Below, piece by piece: positions 9,327 to 19,726 of a stretch of DNA of 31,106 nucleotides. Below the pieces are notes generated by a model. The model was given only the letters and a program-made list of their open reading frames with translations, was not told the origin of the DNA and made no database searches. Source of the DNA: Lentibacillus juripiscarius JCM 12147 (GTDB lineage: Bacteria; Bacillota; Bacilli; Bacillales_D; Amphibacillaceae); contig BBCA01000036.1 of the NCBI GenBank assembly GCA_001311805.1, forward strand, positions 1 to 31,106, read 5' to 3'. The position numbers and the translations under genes are program-made. Every line of letters begins with the position of its first letter. Position 1 is the stretch's first letter.

Positions 9327-10034
9327 TTAAAACGGTAAGAGAGCGGTCTGCATCTGTTCCAATTGCTCCTGTATTTTTTCCGGTCCCAGTAATAGCACGA
9401 GAGCGGAAATGGAATTCAATGCCATATGAACGAGGATTGGCACAATAATGCGTTTGGTCTTCACATATAGAAAGGCAAACACAAATCCCATCGAGGCATA
9501 TACGAGTGTATGCTCCGGTTCCCCATGAATGATGCTGAAAATAAGGGCAGACAGTGCCGCGGCAATGAAAAAGTTCATCCGCTTGTACAGTTCCCCAAAG
9601 ATAATCTTCCGGAAAATAATTTCTTCCAGAACCGGTGCTATGACTGAGGTGATGACAATGAAAATGGGTGCTGAACGAGTAATATCCATGATCTTCTGGG
9701 TGTTCTCAGAAGTTGGGTTTATACCTAAAAGACCTGTTTCAATAGACGATGCGATTAAATTAGATATATAAGCCATAACCAGGCCTGCTACTGCCCATAG
9801 AATAACCTGTCCGAGTGTGGCTTGATTATTGCCCCGAAATACATTTTGCTGCATATCCGGCCGCATCAGCCATAATACAACAACAAGTCCGGCTATGAAA
9901 CTGAACACCGACCAGTAAACAGATGCATCATACAATCCTAGTGGTGTCAGCACATATAAAAGTGGTGCAAACACATAACCGGAAAATTGCATGATAATGT
10001 ACGTTATAATCACATACCAATACCTTCGCGCCAA
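9327..10034 (-). CDS. ydiL: CPBP (CAAX-protease-like) membrane protease YdiL
   Basis: This is an intact 235-residue multi-spanning membrane protein of the CPBP/Abi family of intramembrane glutamic proteases. The family motifs are visible: EEIIFRKIIFGELY (EExxxR, around residue 135-150), FSIIHGEP with the conserved His near residue 166, and HMALNS near residue 210. The start is TTG 10034, with AAGGAG ten bases upstream; no ATG fits. It is followed by ydiK, as in B. subtilis, and is transcribed away from groES. Physiological substrates are not known; members process prenylated peptides, bacteriocins or anti-sigma factors. Confidence 0.88.
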   Translation of the reverse strand: MARRYWYVIITYIIMQFSGYVFAPLLYVLTPLGLYDASVYWSVFSFIAGLVVVLWLMRPDMQQNVFRGNNQATLGQVILWAVAGLVMAYISNLIASSIETGLLGINPTSENTQKIMDITRSAPIFIVITSVIAPVLEEIIFRKIIFGELYKRMNFFIAAALSALIFSIIHGEPEHTLVYASMGFVFAFLYVKTKRIIVPILVHMALNSISALVLLLGPEKIQEQLEQMQTALLPF

Positions 10035-10212
10035 GATAGAACGACTCCTTCATACGTTTGTTTCTATAGTCTATGCAACAGAAGAAACGTTTCAGCATAA
10101 AAACTTCATAAATATTTTATCATACTTTGTTCATACCTTATAATGGAACGGTCAACGATGATAATCATTAGAAAGACTGCAAAACGACTGTTAAAATTTA
10201 AAGGGACAAAGC

Positions 10213-10244
10213 TTGCATTTTTTAAATGAATTATATATTATAAT
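10213..10244 (+). promoter_or_regulatory. sigma-A promoter of groESL
   Basis: TTGCAT (10213-10218), a 17-nt spacer and TATTAT (10236-10241) precede the CIRCE operator. An overlapping TATAAT at 10239-10244 has a poorer spacing of 20. The layout matches the heat-shock promoter of groESL in Bacillus. Confidence 0.7.
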
Positions 10245-10251
10245 ATTGGAA

Positions 10252-10278
10252 TTAGCACTCACCATACAAGAGTGCTAA
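10252..10278 (+). promoter_or_regulatory. CIRCE operator (HrcA binding site)
   Basis: This is a perfect match to CIRCE: TTAGCACTC (10252-10260), nine bases, then GAGTGCTAA (10270-10278). HrcA binds this inverted repeat and represses chaperone genes until heat or misfolded protein titrates GroEL away. It lies just after the promoter and 33 nt before groES, so it would be part of the mRNA leader. Confidence 0.98.
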
Positions 10279-10287
10279 TAAAATTGA

Positions 10288-10596
<309 letters not shown>

Positions 10597-10632
10597 CCAC
10601 GGAGTGTCAGCAAATAACATATAACAAATTGA

Positions 10633-12279
<1,647 letters not shown>

Positions 12280-12375
12280 TAAGGGTATGAAAACCTTGTT
12301 ATATCAACGTTCATAACCGTTCTACCTAATTTTAGTGTTCGAAAAAGTGACCGATATTAGTTGTTGAGATTTTGA

Positions 12376-12422
12376 GAGGTTTCCATTAAGTTACTAAACT
12401 TTTTGGAAACCTCTTTGTTGTA
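12376..12422 (+). terminator. terminator hairpin after groEL (first of twin hairpins)
   Basis: GAGGTTTCCA (12376-12385) pairs perfectly with TGGAAACCTC (12404-12413), with an 18-nt loop containing TAAGTTACTAAACTTTT, followed by TTTGTTG. It lies about 95 nt after the groEL stop and is the likely operon terminator. Its loop sequence recurs in the next hairpin. Confidence 0.65.
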
Positions 12423-12447
12423 TATTATTTTTTAGAGCGAAACTTGA

Positions 12448-12496
12448 AAAAGGGCGTTTTCGTATAAGTTACTAACTTTTGCGGAAGCGTCCTTTT
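12448..12496 (+). repeat. second twin hairpin with the same loop
   Basis: A 15-bp stem joins 12448-12462 to 12482-12496, counting G-U pairs (outer AAAAGG with CCTTTT). The 19-nt loop holds TAAGTTACTAACTTTT, almost the same as the loop of the hairpin at 12376-12413, although the stems differ. Confidence 0.55.
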
Positions 12497-12723
12497 AACG
12501 TTGTTTGGTTACATGCGCTATTCAAAAAATACTTTAACTTAAGTAGCTGAACTTCAAAAGAAGGACCAAGAAGGATGACTTTCATAGCTAGACTGTCAGC
12601 CTTTTAGCGGTGGGACAAGTAATAGGCTGTACAAAACTTCAAGATATTCTAAGAAAAAAAGAACAATTGGAAGGACGAATCTACTGAATGTAATACTTGT
12701 CAAACTATCTTCATTCACTTGGT
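12497..12723. other. intergenic stretch without a supported gene
   Basis: No gene can be supported. A short hairpin AAGGATGAC/GTCAGCCTT (12571-12602, one mismatch) is followed by TTTAG and could be a weak terminator. A short open stretch reading TKLQDILRKKEQLEGRIY ends at about 12687, but it has no start with a ribosome binding site and may be a gene remnant. Confidence 0.3.
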
Positions 12724-12752
12724 TTGTTTTAAATTATTGGTTATTTTATGAT
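12724..12752 (+). promoter_or_regulatory. candidate promoter of the betaine-binding protein gene
   Basis: TTGTTT (12724-12729), a 17-nt spacer and TATGAT (12747-12752) lie 44 nt before the start codon. Confidence 0.45.
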
Positions 12753-12796
12753 AATAATGTTGAAACAAAATACATGGAGGGTCTATTTAAAACATT

Positions 12797-13730
12797 ATGT
12801 GGAAAAAGTTTAGCTTAATAAGCGTTATTTTGCATTATTGATGACTGCATTGACAGCGTGCGGCGATAACGAAAACAGTTCGGCCAACGACGAAAATGCC
12901 AATAAAGACCAGCAAAAGCTTGGTAAGAAACAAGTGACATTGGCAACAGATACATATGTTTCCAATATCGGAGCAACATATGTGGTAAAACAATTGCTTG
13001 AAGAAGTCGGATATAGCGTGACGGTTAACGAAACAGATGTCGGCATTGAATATGCCGGGCTTGCAGACGGTTCTTCCGATGCCTCTGTTGGAGCATGGCT
13101 GCCGACCACACATAAAAGTTATTGGGAAGAATATAAGGATAAGCTTGACAAGATGAGTATGGTTACGGAAAAAGTGGAACTCGCTCTGACCGTACCATCT
13201 TATATGGAAGATATTAATTCGATAGAGACTTAGTTAATAATAAAAACAATATTGGTGAAAAATTGGAATGGGATATTACTGGGATTAGTCCTGGCGCAGG
13301 TATGATGGAAATGACAAAGGAAAAAGTGATTCCGTCTTATGGTTTGGATAAAGATTGGCAGCTTCAATCCAGTTCAGGCCCTGCAATGGCAGCTGAACTA
13401 AAGGCAGCCATCGATAAGAAAGAACCTATCGTTGTCACACTCTGGACACCGCACTGGACATTCAATGAATTCGATTTAAAGATGCTGGAGGACCCAAAGA
13501 ATCAATACGGTGATCCGGATAACGTTTATGCCGTTTCCCGAAAAGGATTTAAAGAAGATTCACCACTAGCCTATCAGATAATCGATCAATTTAGCTGGAC
13601 GAAAAAACAAAACCAGGATGTCATGTTCAGTATTCAGTCTGGTATGTCGAACGAAGAAGCAGCGAAGAAATTCCTGGAAAACAATCCGGACTTCAAAGAA
13701 CAAATGTTGGAAAGTGCGAAGAGTGAATAG
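12797..13730 (+). CDS. glycine betaine/choline-type ABC substrate-binding lipoprotein (two frameshifts)
   Basis: This is an OpuAC-type (ABC-transporter substrate-binding, QAT family) lipoprotein, about 311 residues after correction. The N terminus MWKKFSLISVI then a hydrophobic stretch ending LTAC gives a lipobox with Cys near residue 22. Ligand-cage aromatics typical of betaine binders appear in VGAWLPTTHKSYW and VTLWTPHWTFNEFDL. DVGIEYAGLADG is also family-like. Missing bases: a G near 12832, inside the signal peptide, and a G near 13227. The ribosome binding site GGAGGG lies about 15 nt from ATG, rather far. No permease or ATPase gene is adjacent, so it is an orphan binding protein that must share or replace the receptor of a distant transporter. 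Osmoprotectant uptake is inferred from the family. Confidence 0.85.
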
Positions 13731-13835
13731 CAAGCAGTATTAGTCAATAACCATGCAGATATGCTAATAAACTATAATAAAGAGAGCACGATGGACAATA
13801 GGTGTTTTTTAAATAGCTGTTCTGATTACGATATG

Positions 13836-13896
13836 CTCCCCTTTTAGTAGACAGATGGAACAATAAAAATCTGTTTGTTTGAGGGGGAGTGTTTTT
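13836..13896 (+). terminator. long hairpin, terminator-like
   Basis: CTCCCC (13836-13841) pairs with GGGGAG (13884-13889), and inside it AGACAGAT pairs with ATCTGTTT, followed by TGTTTTT. It lies about 105 nt after the betaine-binding gene. The stretch 13731-14065 holds no supported gene; a long opposite-strand frame across it is driven by these hairpins. Confidence 0.5.
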
Positions 13897-14013
13897 CATG
13901 TTGACGGTCAGGGGGAAGATTAAAGGACGTTTCGAAGGCGTCGTAACCTTATTTGTCTGAATTAACTTTAGTTTGAGTTCGGGATAAGCTTCAATCAGCC
14001 AAACCAGGAGCGT

Positions 14014-14047
14014 AAACGCCTTTCCATCGGGAGGGCGTTTTTTTTTG
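14014..14047 (+). terminator. rho-independent terminator
   Basis: AAACGCC (14014-14020) pairs with GGCGTTT (14034-14040), with a 13-nt loop, followed directly by a run of T. It ends whatever transcript crosses the gap, just before the promoter at 14066. Confidence 0.7.
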
Positions 14048-14065
14048 AATTGGATAGTCAATTTT

Positions 14066-14094
14066 TTGCCCATGCCATCAAACAATGATACAAT
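14066..14094 (+). promoter_or_regulatory. promoter of the methyltransferase-DUF302-DsbA unit
   Basis: TTGCCC (14066-14071), a 17-nt spacer and TACAAT (14089-14094) form a good sigma-A promoter 80 nt before the methyltransferase start. An operator-like palindrome begins within its -10 box. Confidence 0.6.
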
Positions 14095-14108
14095 ACCTAT
14101 ATGGGTAT
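14093..14108. promoter_or_regulatory. palindromic operator candidate (CsoR/CstR-like)
   Basis: ATACCTATATGGGTAT is a 16-bp palindrome with a single imperfect pair, overlapping the -10 box and the expected start of transcription, where a repressor would block it. The ATACC...GGTAT form resembles operators of the CsoR/CstR/FrmR family of copper, persulfide or formaldehyde sensors. The family assignment is inference from the half-sites only; no such regulator gene lies in this window. Confidence 0.45.
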
Positions 14109-14174
14109 ATTTCGAGGGTAATTGACATATGTCAGGGGAATATATAAAGTAAAGAAACCAAAGAGGTGGTATGG

Positions 14175-14750
14175 ATGGAAAATAAACGTTTTGATCCAAA
14201 AAACGCGGATAAACTTATGAGTCAGGAACGAAAGGATCAATTACAGCCGGACAAAGTCATTGAACATTTACATGTAAGCACGGATGATGTTGTTGCAGAT
14301 TTAGGTGCGGGACCTGGATTGTTCACTATCCCTATAGCAAAACAAACAAAACATGATGTCTATGCCGTCGATATTGAGCCTGAGATGCTTGAAAGACTGC
14401 AGACTCATGCGGAAAAGGAAAATATAGAAAACATTGAACCTATTGTTAGTGACCTTGAGGATATTAAGCTTCCTGATGATTCGGTAACCCGAGTATTCAA
14501 TTCATTCGTCATTCATGAAGTGTCAGATTTAAACAAATCGATTCAAGAAATAAAACGCATACTAAAACCAGAGGGACAACTGTTATTGATTGATTGGGAA
14601 GCAGTTGAATCCGAATCTGGACCACCATTGGAAATAAGAATTCCTTCACAGAAGATGGCTGATGTATTAAAAGAAAATGGTTTTGACACGGAATTATTTC
14701 ATTTGAACCCCAACCATTATGCCATTAAAGCAAGCAAAGGAGAGCATTAA
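14175..14750 (+). CDS. class I SAM-dependent methyltransferase
   Basis: This is an intact 191-residue methyltransferase. The SAM-binding motif I is VVADLGAGPGLFTIPIA (about residues 40-56), followed by the acidic VYAVDIEPEMLERL (motif II region), VFNSFVIHEVSDL and KPEGQLLLIDW (motif post-III). The fold resembles UbiE/ArsM-like small-molecule methyltransferases, but the substrate cannot be told; there is no clear set of arsenic-binding cysteines. ATG 14175 follows AGAGGTGG. It opens a three-gene unit (2 nt spacing to each next gene) with a DUF302 protein and a DsbA-like oxidoreductase, which suggests thiol, sulfur or metal stress. Confidence 0.85.
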   Translation: MENKRFDPKNADKLMSQERKDQLQPDKVIEHLHVSTDDVVADLGAGPGLFTIPIAKQTKHDVYAVDIEPEMLERLQTHAEKENIENIEPIVSDLEDIKLPDDSVTRVFNSFVIHEVSDLNKSIQEIKRILKPEGQLLLIDWEAVESESGPPLEIRIPSQKMADVLKENGFDTELFHLNPNHYAIKASKGEH

Positions 14751-14752
14751 TC

Positions 14753-15172
14753 ATGTTTCATTATACAGTTGAAACAGACAAATCAATGAAAGAAGCAATG
14801 GAATCACTCGAGACTAATCTGAAGGACGATAAGTTTGGCGTTTTGTGGCAGTTTGATATTAAAGATACATTGCAGAAAAAAGGGTTTGAGTTTGACCAGC
14901 CATTTAACGTGTTGGAAGTATGCAATCCAAAAGAAGCTCAGCGGGTATTATCTCAGAATAAGCTCGTGGGCTATTTTCTGCCTTGTAAAATTGTGATTTA
15001 TGAAGATGAAGGAACAACGAAGATCGGATTGCCAAGGCCAAGCTCTCTCATTCAAATGATTGAGGATGACTCTTTAAAAGAATTTGCTTTAGATATTGAA
15101 AACAGACTGATTGCTTGTATTGATAAAACAAGTAGTGTTTTGGATAATTTAAGTGTTCTTAGGAGGATGTAG
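14753..15172 (+). CDS. DUF302 domain protein
   Basis: This intact 139-residue protein has the DUF302 pattern: an N-terminal MFHYTVETDKSMKEAMESL, FGVLWQFDIKDTLQKKGF, a central FNVLEVCNPKEAQRVL with a conserved Cys, and VGYFLPCKIVIYEDEGTTKIGLPRPS with a second Cys. No signal peptide or membrane helix is seen. The biochemical role of DUF302 is unknown; in other bacteria such genes occur near sulfur, redox or metal genes. Here it sits 2 nt after the methyltransferase and 2 nt before the DsbA-like gene, so the three are almost certainly cotranscribed. Confidence 0.85.
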   Translation: MFHYTVETDKSMKEAMESLETNLKDDKFGVLWQFDIKDTLQKKGFEFDQPFNVLEVCNPKEAQRVLSQNKLVGYFLPCKIVIYEDEGTTKIGLPRPSSLIQMIEDDSLKEFALDIENRLIACIDKTSSVLDNLSVLRRM

Positions 15173-15174
15173 CA

Positions 15175-15824
15175 ATGCCAGTTAAGATAAACGTTTATTC
15201 AGATTATGTCTGCCCTTTCTGTTTTATTGCGGAGGCTCCGCTGGAAGAGGCAATCAAAGGGAAGGATGTTGAGGTGGAGTGGATGCCTTTTGAATTACGT
15301 CCTTATCCAGCTGAAACGTTAAAGCCAGAGGGAGATTATCTTCAATCAACATGGGAAAATTCTGTGTACCCAATGGCTGAACATTTTGGTGTGAAAATTG
15401 TTTTACCGCGGGTTTCACCTCAGCCATATACGCATTTGGCATTTGAAGGCTATCAGTATGCGAAAGAACTAGGAAAAGGAAATGTGTATAACCAACGTGT
15501 GCTTACTGCTTTTTTCAGGAAGAACAAGATATTGGGGATATAGATGTACTCACGAAATTAGCTGGAGAGCTGGGACTTGATCAGCAGGAATATCGCGAGG
15601 CGCTCGAAACAAGAAAATATAAAGACAGCCATCAAAAGGCATTAGAGCACGCTTATCAGGAAGCAAGTATTCAGGCTGTACCAACCTTTATCATCGGGGG
15701 AAACGGAGGTAAAGGGGATGCGTTCGAAAGCAGACTTGGAAGAAATCATTGACAATGAACTGTCCAAACAGAAAAAGAATTCAATTTTGAAGGTATGGTA
15801 TGCGGACCTGATGGGTGTTCTTAA
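15175..15824 (+). CDS. DsbA/FrnE-family thiol oxidoreductase (frameshifted)
   Basis: This is a cytoplasmic thioredoxin-fold protein of the FrnE/2-hydroxychromene-2-carboxylate isomerase branch. The active site is near the N terminus, SDYVCPFCFIAE (CPFC), and the cis-Pro loop is AVPTFIIGG. No signal peptide is present. Indels: a missing T near 15517, an extra G near 15706, and a missing base near 15780. The last one decides the end. With it, the protein is 216 residues and ends FEGMVCGPDGCS, a C-terminal dicysteine tail I recall from Bacillaceae relatives. Without it, the frame ends at 15846 inside the terminator. I prefer the former. It is last in the methyltransferase-DUF302 unit. Confidence 0.82.
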
Positions 15825-15830
15825 AGGGGG

Positions 15831-15878
15831 AAGACGCTTCCGTTAAGATTTTTGACCCCTGCGGCGGCGTCTTTTATG
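15831..15878 (+). terminator. terminator after the DsbA-like gene
   Basis: AAGACGC (15831-15837) pairs with GCGTCTT (15867-15873), with inner CCG/CGG pairing, followed by TTATGATTT. It starts seven bases after the preferred stop codon. Confidence 0.6.
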
Positions 15879-15895
15879 ATTTATTATCCGTTACT

Positions 15896-15923
15896 GGCCG
15901 TTAGTGTTTTAGCGCTAGCGGTC
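15896..15923. repeat. palindrome copy 1, upstream of the POT transporter
   Basis: GGCCGTTAGTG (15896-15906), loop TTTTAG, then CGCTAGCGGTC (15913-15923) pair over 11 bp with three G-U pairs. The left arm is identical to that of the palindrome at 17699. The flanking 15925-16035 is AT-rich and without a gene. Confidence 0.6.
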
Positions 15924-16035
15924 TATTTAATTTTATATGGTGTTTTCTTCAAGCGATATCGAAATTAACAAATATAGCAATCATTTTAAAATATAAACAT
16001 TTCACTTTAATACACACATTCAGTCAACCTTATAT

Positions 16036-16041
16036 TATAAT
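16036..16041 (+). promoter_or_regulatory. consensus -10 box upstream of the POT gene
   Basis: TATAAT lies 49 nt before the TTG start. No convincing -35 box stands 16-18 nt upstream, so the promoter is tentative. An ATG at 16040 overlaps this box and lacks a ribosome binding site. Confidence 0.35.
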
Positions 16042-16090
16042 GGATACCGTGCCAAAAAACATCATATTTCGACATCTGGAGGGGAACATC

Positions 16091-17510
16091 TTGGAAACAA
16101 CAATAGACAAAGTGCCAAAACGGAACAAAAGAAAACATCCACCTGGCTTATTTCTGTTGTTTATCACAGAAATGTGGGAACGTTACAGTTACTTTGGCAT
16201 GAGAGGTATTCTTGTTCTTTATTTGACAGAACAATTAGTCAGTGGCGGTCTTGGCATGGACAAAGCCTCTGCATTACAATTATATGGTATGTATACTGGT
16301 CTTGTTTATTTGACTCCAATGATTGGCGGCTGGCTGACCGACCGGTTTATGGGCTTAAGAACTGCTATAACCATTGGTGGTATAACGATGGCATGTGGTG
16401 ACTTTGCATTATTTGCTGTTCAGCAAAAGTGGGGCCTTTATTTAGGACTGCTCCTGCTAATCGTTGGTAACGGGTTCTTTAAGCCAAACATTTCAACATT
16501 GCTTGGCGAACTATACAGCAAGAATGATCCGCGAAAAGACTCTGCCTTTACTATATTCTATATGGGCGTTAATCTTGGCGCATTCTTTTCACCGCTGATA
16601 GCAGGACTGATTTATGGACAATGGTTCCATACGACGCAAAATGGTATTGAACATTTTGGTTATAATTATGCTTTCTTGGCATCTTCTATTGGGATGATTA
16701 TTGGTCAAATATTGTTTATGACACTATCCAACAGGTATCTTGGTGACGTCGGCAAAAAGCCATCACGGAATAAAGCCACCCCATCGAATGCCGACAAAGC
16801 AAAGCCTTTAACAAAGCATGAGAAGCACAGAACATCCGTTATCTTTATTTTGGCTGCATTTGTTATTTTGTTCTGGGTTGGTTTTGAACAGGCGGGTGCG
16901 TCTTTCACACTTTACACAAGGGATTTCATTGATCGGACAATCTTTGGCTGGGAGGTACCGGTTTCCTGGTTTCAATCGTTAAATCCATTGTTTATTTTAC
17001 TGTTGGCACCAGTGATATCAGCAATCTGGGTGAAACTGTCCAAAACGAAACGCGGCGACTTTTCCGTACCGACAAAAAATGTCATTCGGGCTCATTTTGC
17101 TTGGACTTGGCTTTATGATTATGATTCCAGCAGTATTAATGACTGGAAGTGATGAAGGCAATATTACGGTTAAGGCCCATATGTTATTCATGATATTTAC
17201 TTACTTAATGCATACACTTGGTGAATTATGTTTGTCCCCTATTGGAATGTCGATGGTAACAAAAATGTCACCGCTGAAATTTGCGTCCATGCTTATGGGT
17301 GTCTGGTTCCTGAGTAATGCGACAGCCAACTATTTAGCTGGTCACGTGGCCTCATTAACAACAGCTTTTGGGTATCTCGAGATCTTTGCTTATCTCGGTA
17401 TTGCGGCCATTGTAATCGGTCTGATTTTATTAGCATTAACAAAACCTATTCAAAAACTCATGCACTTGGATGAGCTGGATGGCATTGACGATGCGAAAGG
17501 TGTCAATTAA
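16091..17510 (+). CDS. dtpT: proton-dependent di-/tripeptide transporter, POT family (one frameshift)
   Basis: This is a membrane symporter of the POT/PTR2 family that imports di- and tripeptides with protons. Hallmarks are ExxER in TEMWERYSYFG (helix 1), LTDRFMGLRTAI after helix 2, VGNGFFKPNISTLLG in helix 4, the PTR2 signature FYMGVNLGAFFSPL in helix 5, and WFLSNATANYLAG late in the protein. The start is TTG 16091, six bases after GGAGGGG, rather than ATG 16040. One extra A near 17068-17074 breaks the frame; corrected length is about 472 residues, typical of bacterial DtpT. It stands alone, framed by two copies of a palindrome, and precedes the peptide ABC transporter operon. Confidence 0.93.
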
Positions 17511-17531
17511 ATTAAATAAAAATGTTTACGC

Positions 17532-17562
17532 GATGGAGCCATAGTGTTCCATCCTTTTATTT
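17532..17562 (+). terminator. terminator after the POT gene
   Basis: GATGGA (17532-17537) pairs with TCCATC (17548-17553), followed by CTTTTATTT, 22 nt after the stop codon. Confidence 0.55.
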
Positions 17563-17607
17563 ATCCGGGCGCGAAACTGGTAGAATAGCTATACTGTCAA
17601 ACCAAAA

Positions 17608-17652
17608 AATAACCACCCTGAAGCCTAGCAGCAATTAGGGGGATTATTTTAA
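17608..17652 (+). terminator. second hairpin, terminator-like
   Basis: AATAACCACCCT (17608-17619) pairs with AGGGGGATTATT (17637-17648) at 10 of 12 positions, followed by TTAA. The stretch 17511-17937 has no supported gene; it holds this hairpin, the palindrome at 17699 and AT-rich spacer. Confidence 0.4.
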
Positions 17653-17698
17653 TGAAAACCCAATTTGTTAACTGCCCCTTTGATGGGCTGTTGTATAT

Positions 17699-17726
17699 GG
17701 CCGTTAGTGTACCAGCACTAACGGCT
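17699..17726. repeat. palindrome copy 2, downstream of the POT transporter
   Basis: GGCCGTTAGTG (17699-17709), loop TACCAG, then CACTAACGGCT (17716-17726) pair over 11 bp with one G-U pair at the base. The left arm equals that at 15896 and the loop also ends in AG. Confidence 0.6.
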
Positions 17727-17937
17727 AGTTTTATGTGGTAATTCTTATTTTTATTATACCTAGGTGAAATGAAAATAGGTAGCGTTATGTAATGAAAAGG
17801 GTATGTAAATCCCACGAACTCCAAATTATTAGCTTTATGCATGCCTTAATTATCTTTAAAGATGCCAGGCGTATATTAGTGCAATGTTTATGTTGGGCTA
17901 AATAATACCTTAAAACCTAGTTTGATTGTAGGAATAC

Positions 17938-17966
17938 TTGACATTATCTTAATTTATCTATATTCT
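17938..17966 (+). promoter_or_regulatory. promoter of the peptide ABC transporter operon
   Basis: A perfect TTGACA (17938-17943), a 17-nt spacer and TATTCT (17961-17966) lie 49 nt before the start of the binding-protein gene. Confidence 0.65.
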
Positions 17967-18015
17967 CCAAGTAGCATTGCGTGTTTTTACAAAAAAAATG
18001 GGGGGGACAGTTCCG

Positions 18016-19644
18016 ATGAAACTTGGGCAACTGAGGAATAAAAAAAGTCCAGAGAATTAATTTTTGACGATAGTTAGTCTGTTTTTAGCAGCGTTTTGGT
18101 AGGCTGCAGCAGCAATAGCTCAACAACAGATGGAACACAGGATAATGAAGAAACTGCTGGGGAGCCAGTCAAGGGAGGAACGCTTGATGTTGCGTTTGCA
18201 GCTGATCCACAGACAATCGACTGGATGTACACGGGAGCTACGGCCACGCGTGATATTGGATGGCATATATTTGAAACCTTGTTTGCCTTGGATAAGGATT
18301 ATAAACCAAGGCCAATGATTGCCAAGGATTATGAGGTGAGCGATGATCGGAAGGTTTACACAATCCAGATTCGTGAAGGCCTGACATTTCATGATGGTTC
18401 AGACGTCACAGCTGAAGATGCAGTGGCTTCCATCGAGCGTTGGAGGAAAGTATCATCAGTGGGAACAATTGCAAGTGAGTACATCGAACATGTTAAAGCG
18501 AAAAATGACTATACCGTAGAAATTAAATTGAAAGAAGTTTATAACGCCCTTCTTAATGATATGGCTGCACCAAAGTCGGCTCTCATGATTATTCCAGCAG
18601 AAATTGCTGAATCAGCGGGTGAACAACCGCTTAAATCAGAACAGCTGATTGGGACGGGTCCCTACAAATTTGAAAAATGGGACAGAGGCAATAAAATCGT
18701 TTTATCAAAATTTGAGGAATATAATGCTCGCGAAGAGACAGACTGGGGCGGGCTAACAGGAAAAAAACAGCATACTTTGATGACATTAACTTTAATATTG
18801 TCAAAGACCCGCAAGTGATGATTAATGGCATCAAGACAGACCTTTATGACTATGCACAGTCAATACCACCGGATTTGTATGAAGTCGTGGAAAACAGTCC
18901 GAATATTGACCCGGTGACATATATAAACGGTTATTCTACGATTACGCCTGATAAAACGGAAGCGCCATTTGATGATTTAAAAGTGCGTCAGGCATTAAAT
19001 CACGCACTGGATAAGAAAACGATTGCAGAAGCAACGTATGGGAATGAACAGTTTTACAGTTTTGATGGTGCACTTTTTGCTCCTGAACAAGCAGAGCTAT
19101 ATTCTGATCAAGGAACGGATAACTATTTAGTTCACGATAAGGAAAAAGCAAAAGAGCTTCTGGCAGAGTCAGACTATAATGGTGAGCCCATAACGATTAT
19201 GTATTCCAACAATCATGAAGACTACGAGAAAATTTCCGAAGTTACTAAACAGCAATTGGAGGAAGTCGGTTTTACTGTGGAACTTGATCCATATGAATGG
19301 GCAACCTATCTTGAAAGATGGTCCGATCCGGCAAACTGGGATTTGGTTGTTGTAGGCTGGTCAACCCGCTTTTCACCTAATGAACTGGGCATGCTTTCCA
19401 TGAATACATCAAGCAGTGGATGGTACAAAAGTGAACAATGGGGAGAACTATTGGACCGCTGGAGTATTGCAGAAAGCAGTGAAGAAAACAAGATATTTTG
19501 GGCGAGATGAACAAAACTGTCTGGCAAGAACTTCCATTTATTAAAGTTAGTAACGAATCGACGCTAGATATTAAGAGTACTAACATAAAAGACTATAACA
19601 GCTGGATTGGTCAGCGATTTTGGAATACATGGAAAAGTGACTAA
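18016..19644 (+). CDS. peptide ABC transporter substrate-binding lipoprotein (several frameshifts)
   Basis: This is a family 5 extracellular solute-binding protein (OppA/DppA type), about 543 residues after correction. The N terminus MKLGQLRNKK leads to a hydrophobic stretch and the lipobox FLVGCSS, so it would be lipid-anchored outside the membrane. VKGGTLDVAFAADPQTIDW, LTFHDGSDVTAEDAVASIERW and LIGTGPYKFEKWDRG are typical of the family. Indels: an extra A near 18042-18048, missing T near 18060 and near 18090, a missing A near 18768, and a missing A near 19493. The ATG at 18016 follows a G-rich stretch nine bases upstream. The peptide or other ligand is unknown. It heads dppB-dppF, but a 247-nt gap with a two-hairpin element separates them. 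Confidence 0.9.
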
Positions 19645-19726
19645 TAGAGCCGGGTTCATGGAGTCTCGTCAGGAACTTTCCTGAAGAGCTTCTATTTTCT
19701 CGAAGTATCATTTTTATCCTGCCTTA

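Noticed and set aside
12376..12496. CRISPR-like repeats after groEL
   Set aside because: Only two units exist, with stem-loop pairing and differing stems; there are no regular spacers and no cas genes.
13744..14199. Minus-strand open frame of 151 codons across the gap before the methyltransferase
   Set aside because: It crosses two terminator-like hairpins, a promoter and an operator of the plus strand, has no ribosome binding site or recognisable domain, and looks created by the hairpins.
17597..17842. Minus-strand frame of 81 codons downstream of the POT gene
   Set aside because: It covers hairpins and the palindrome and has no ribosome binding site or domain.
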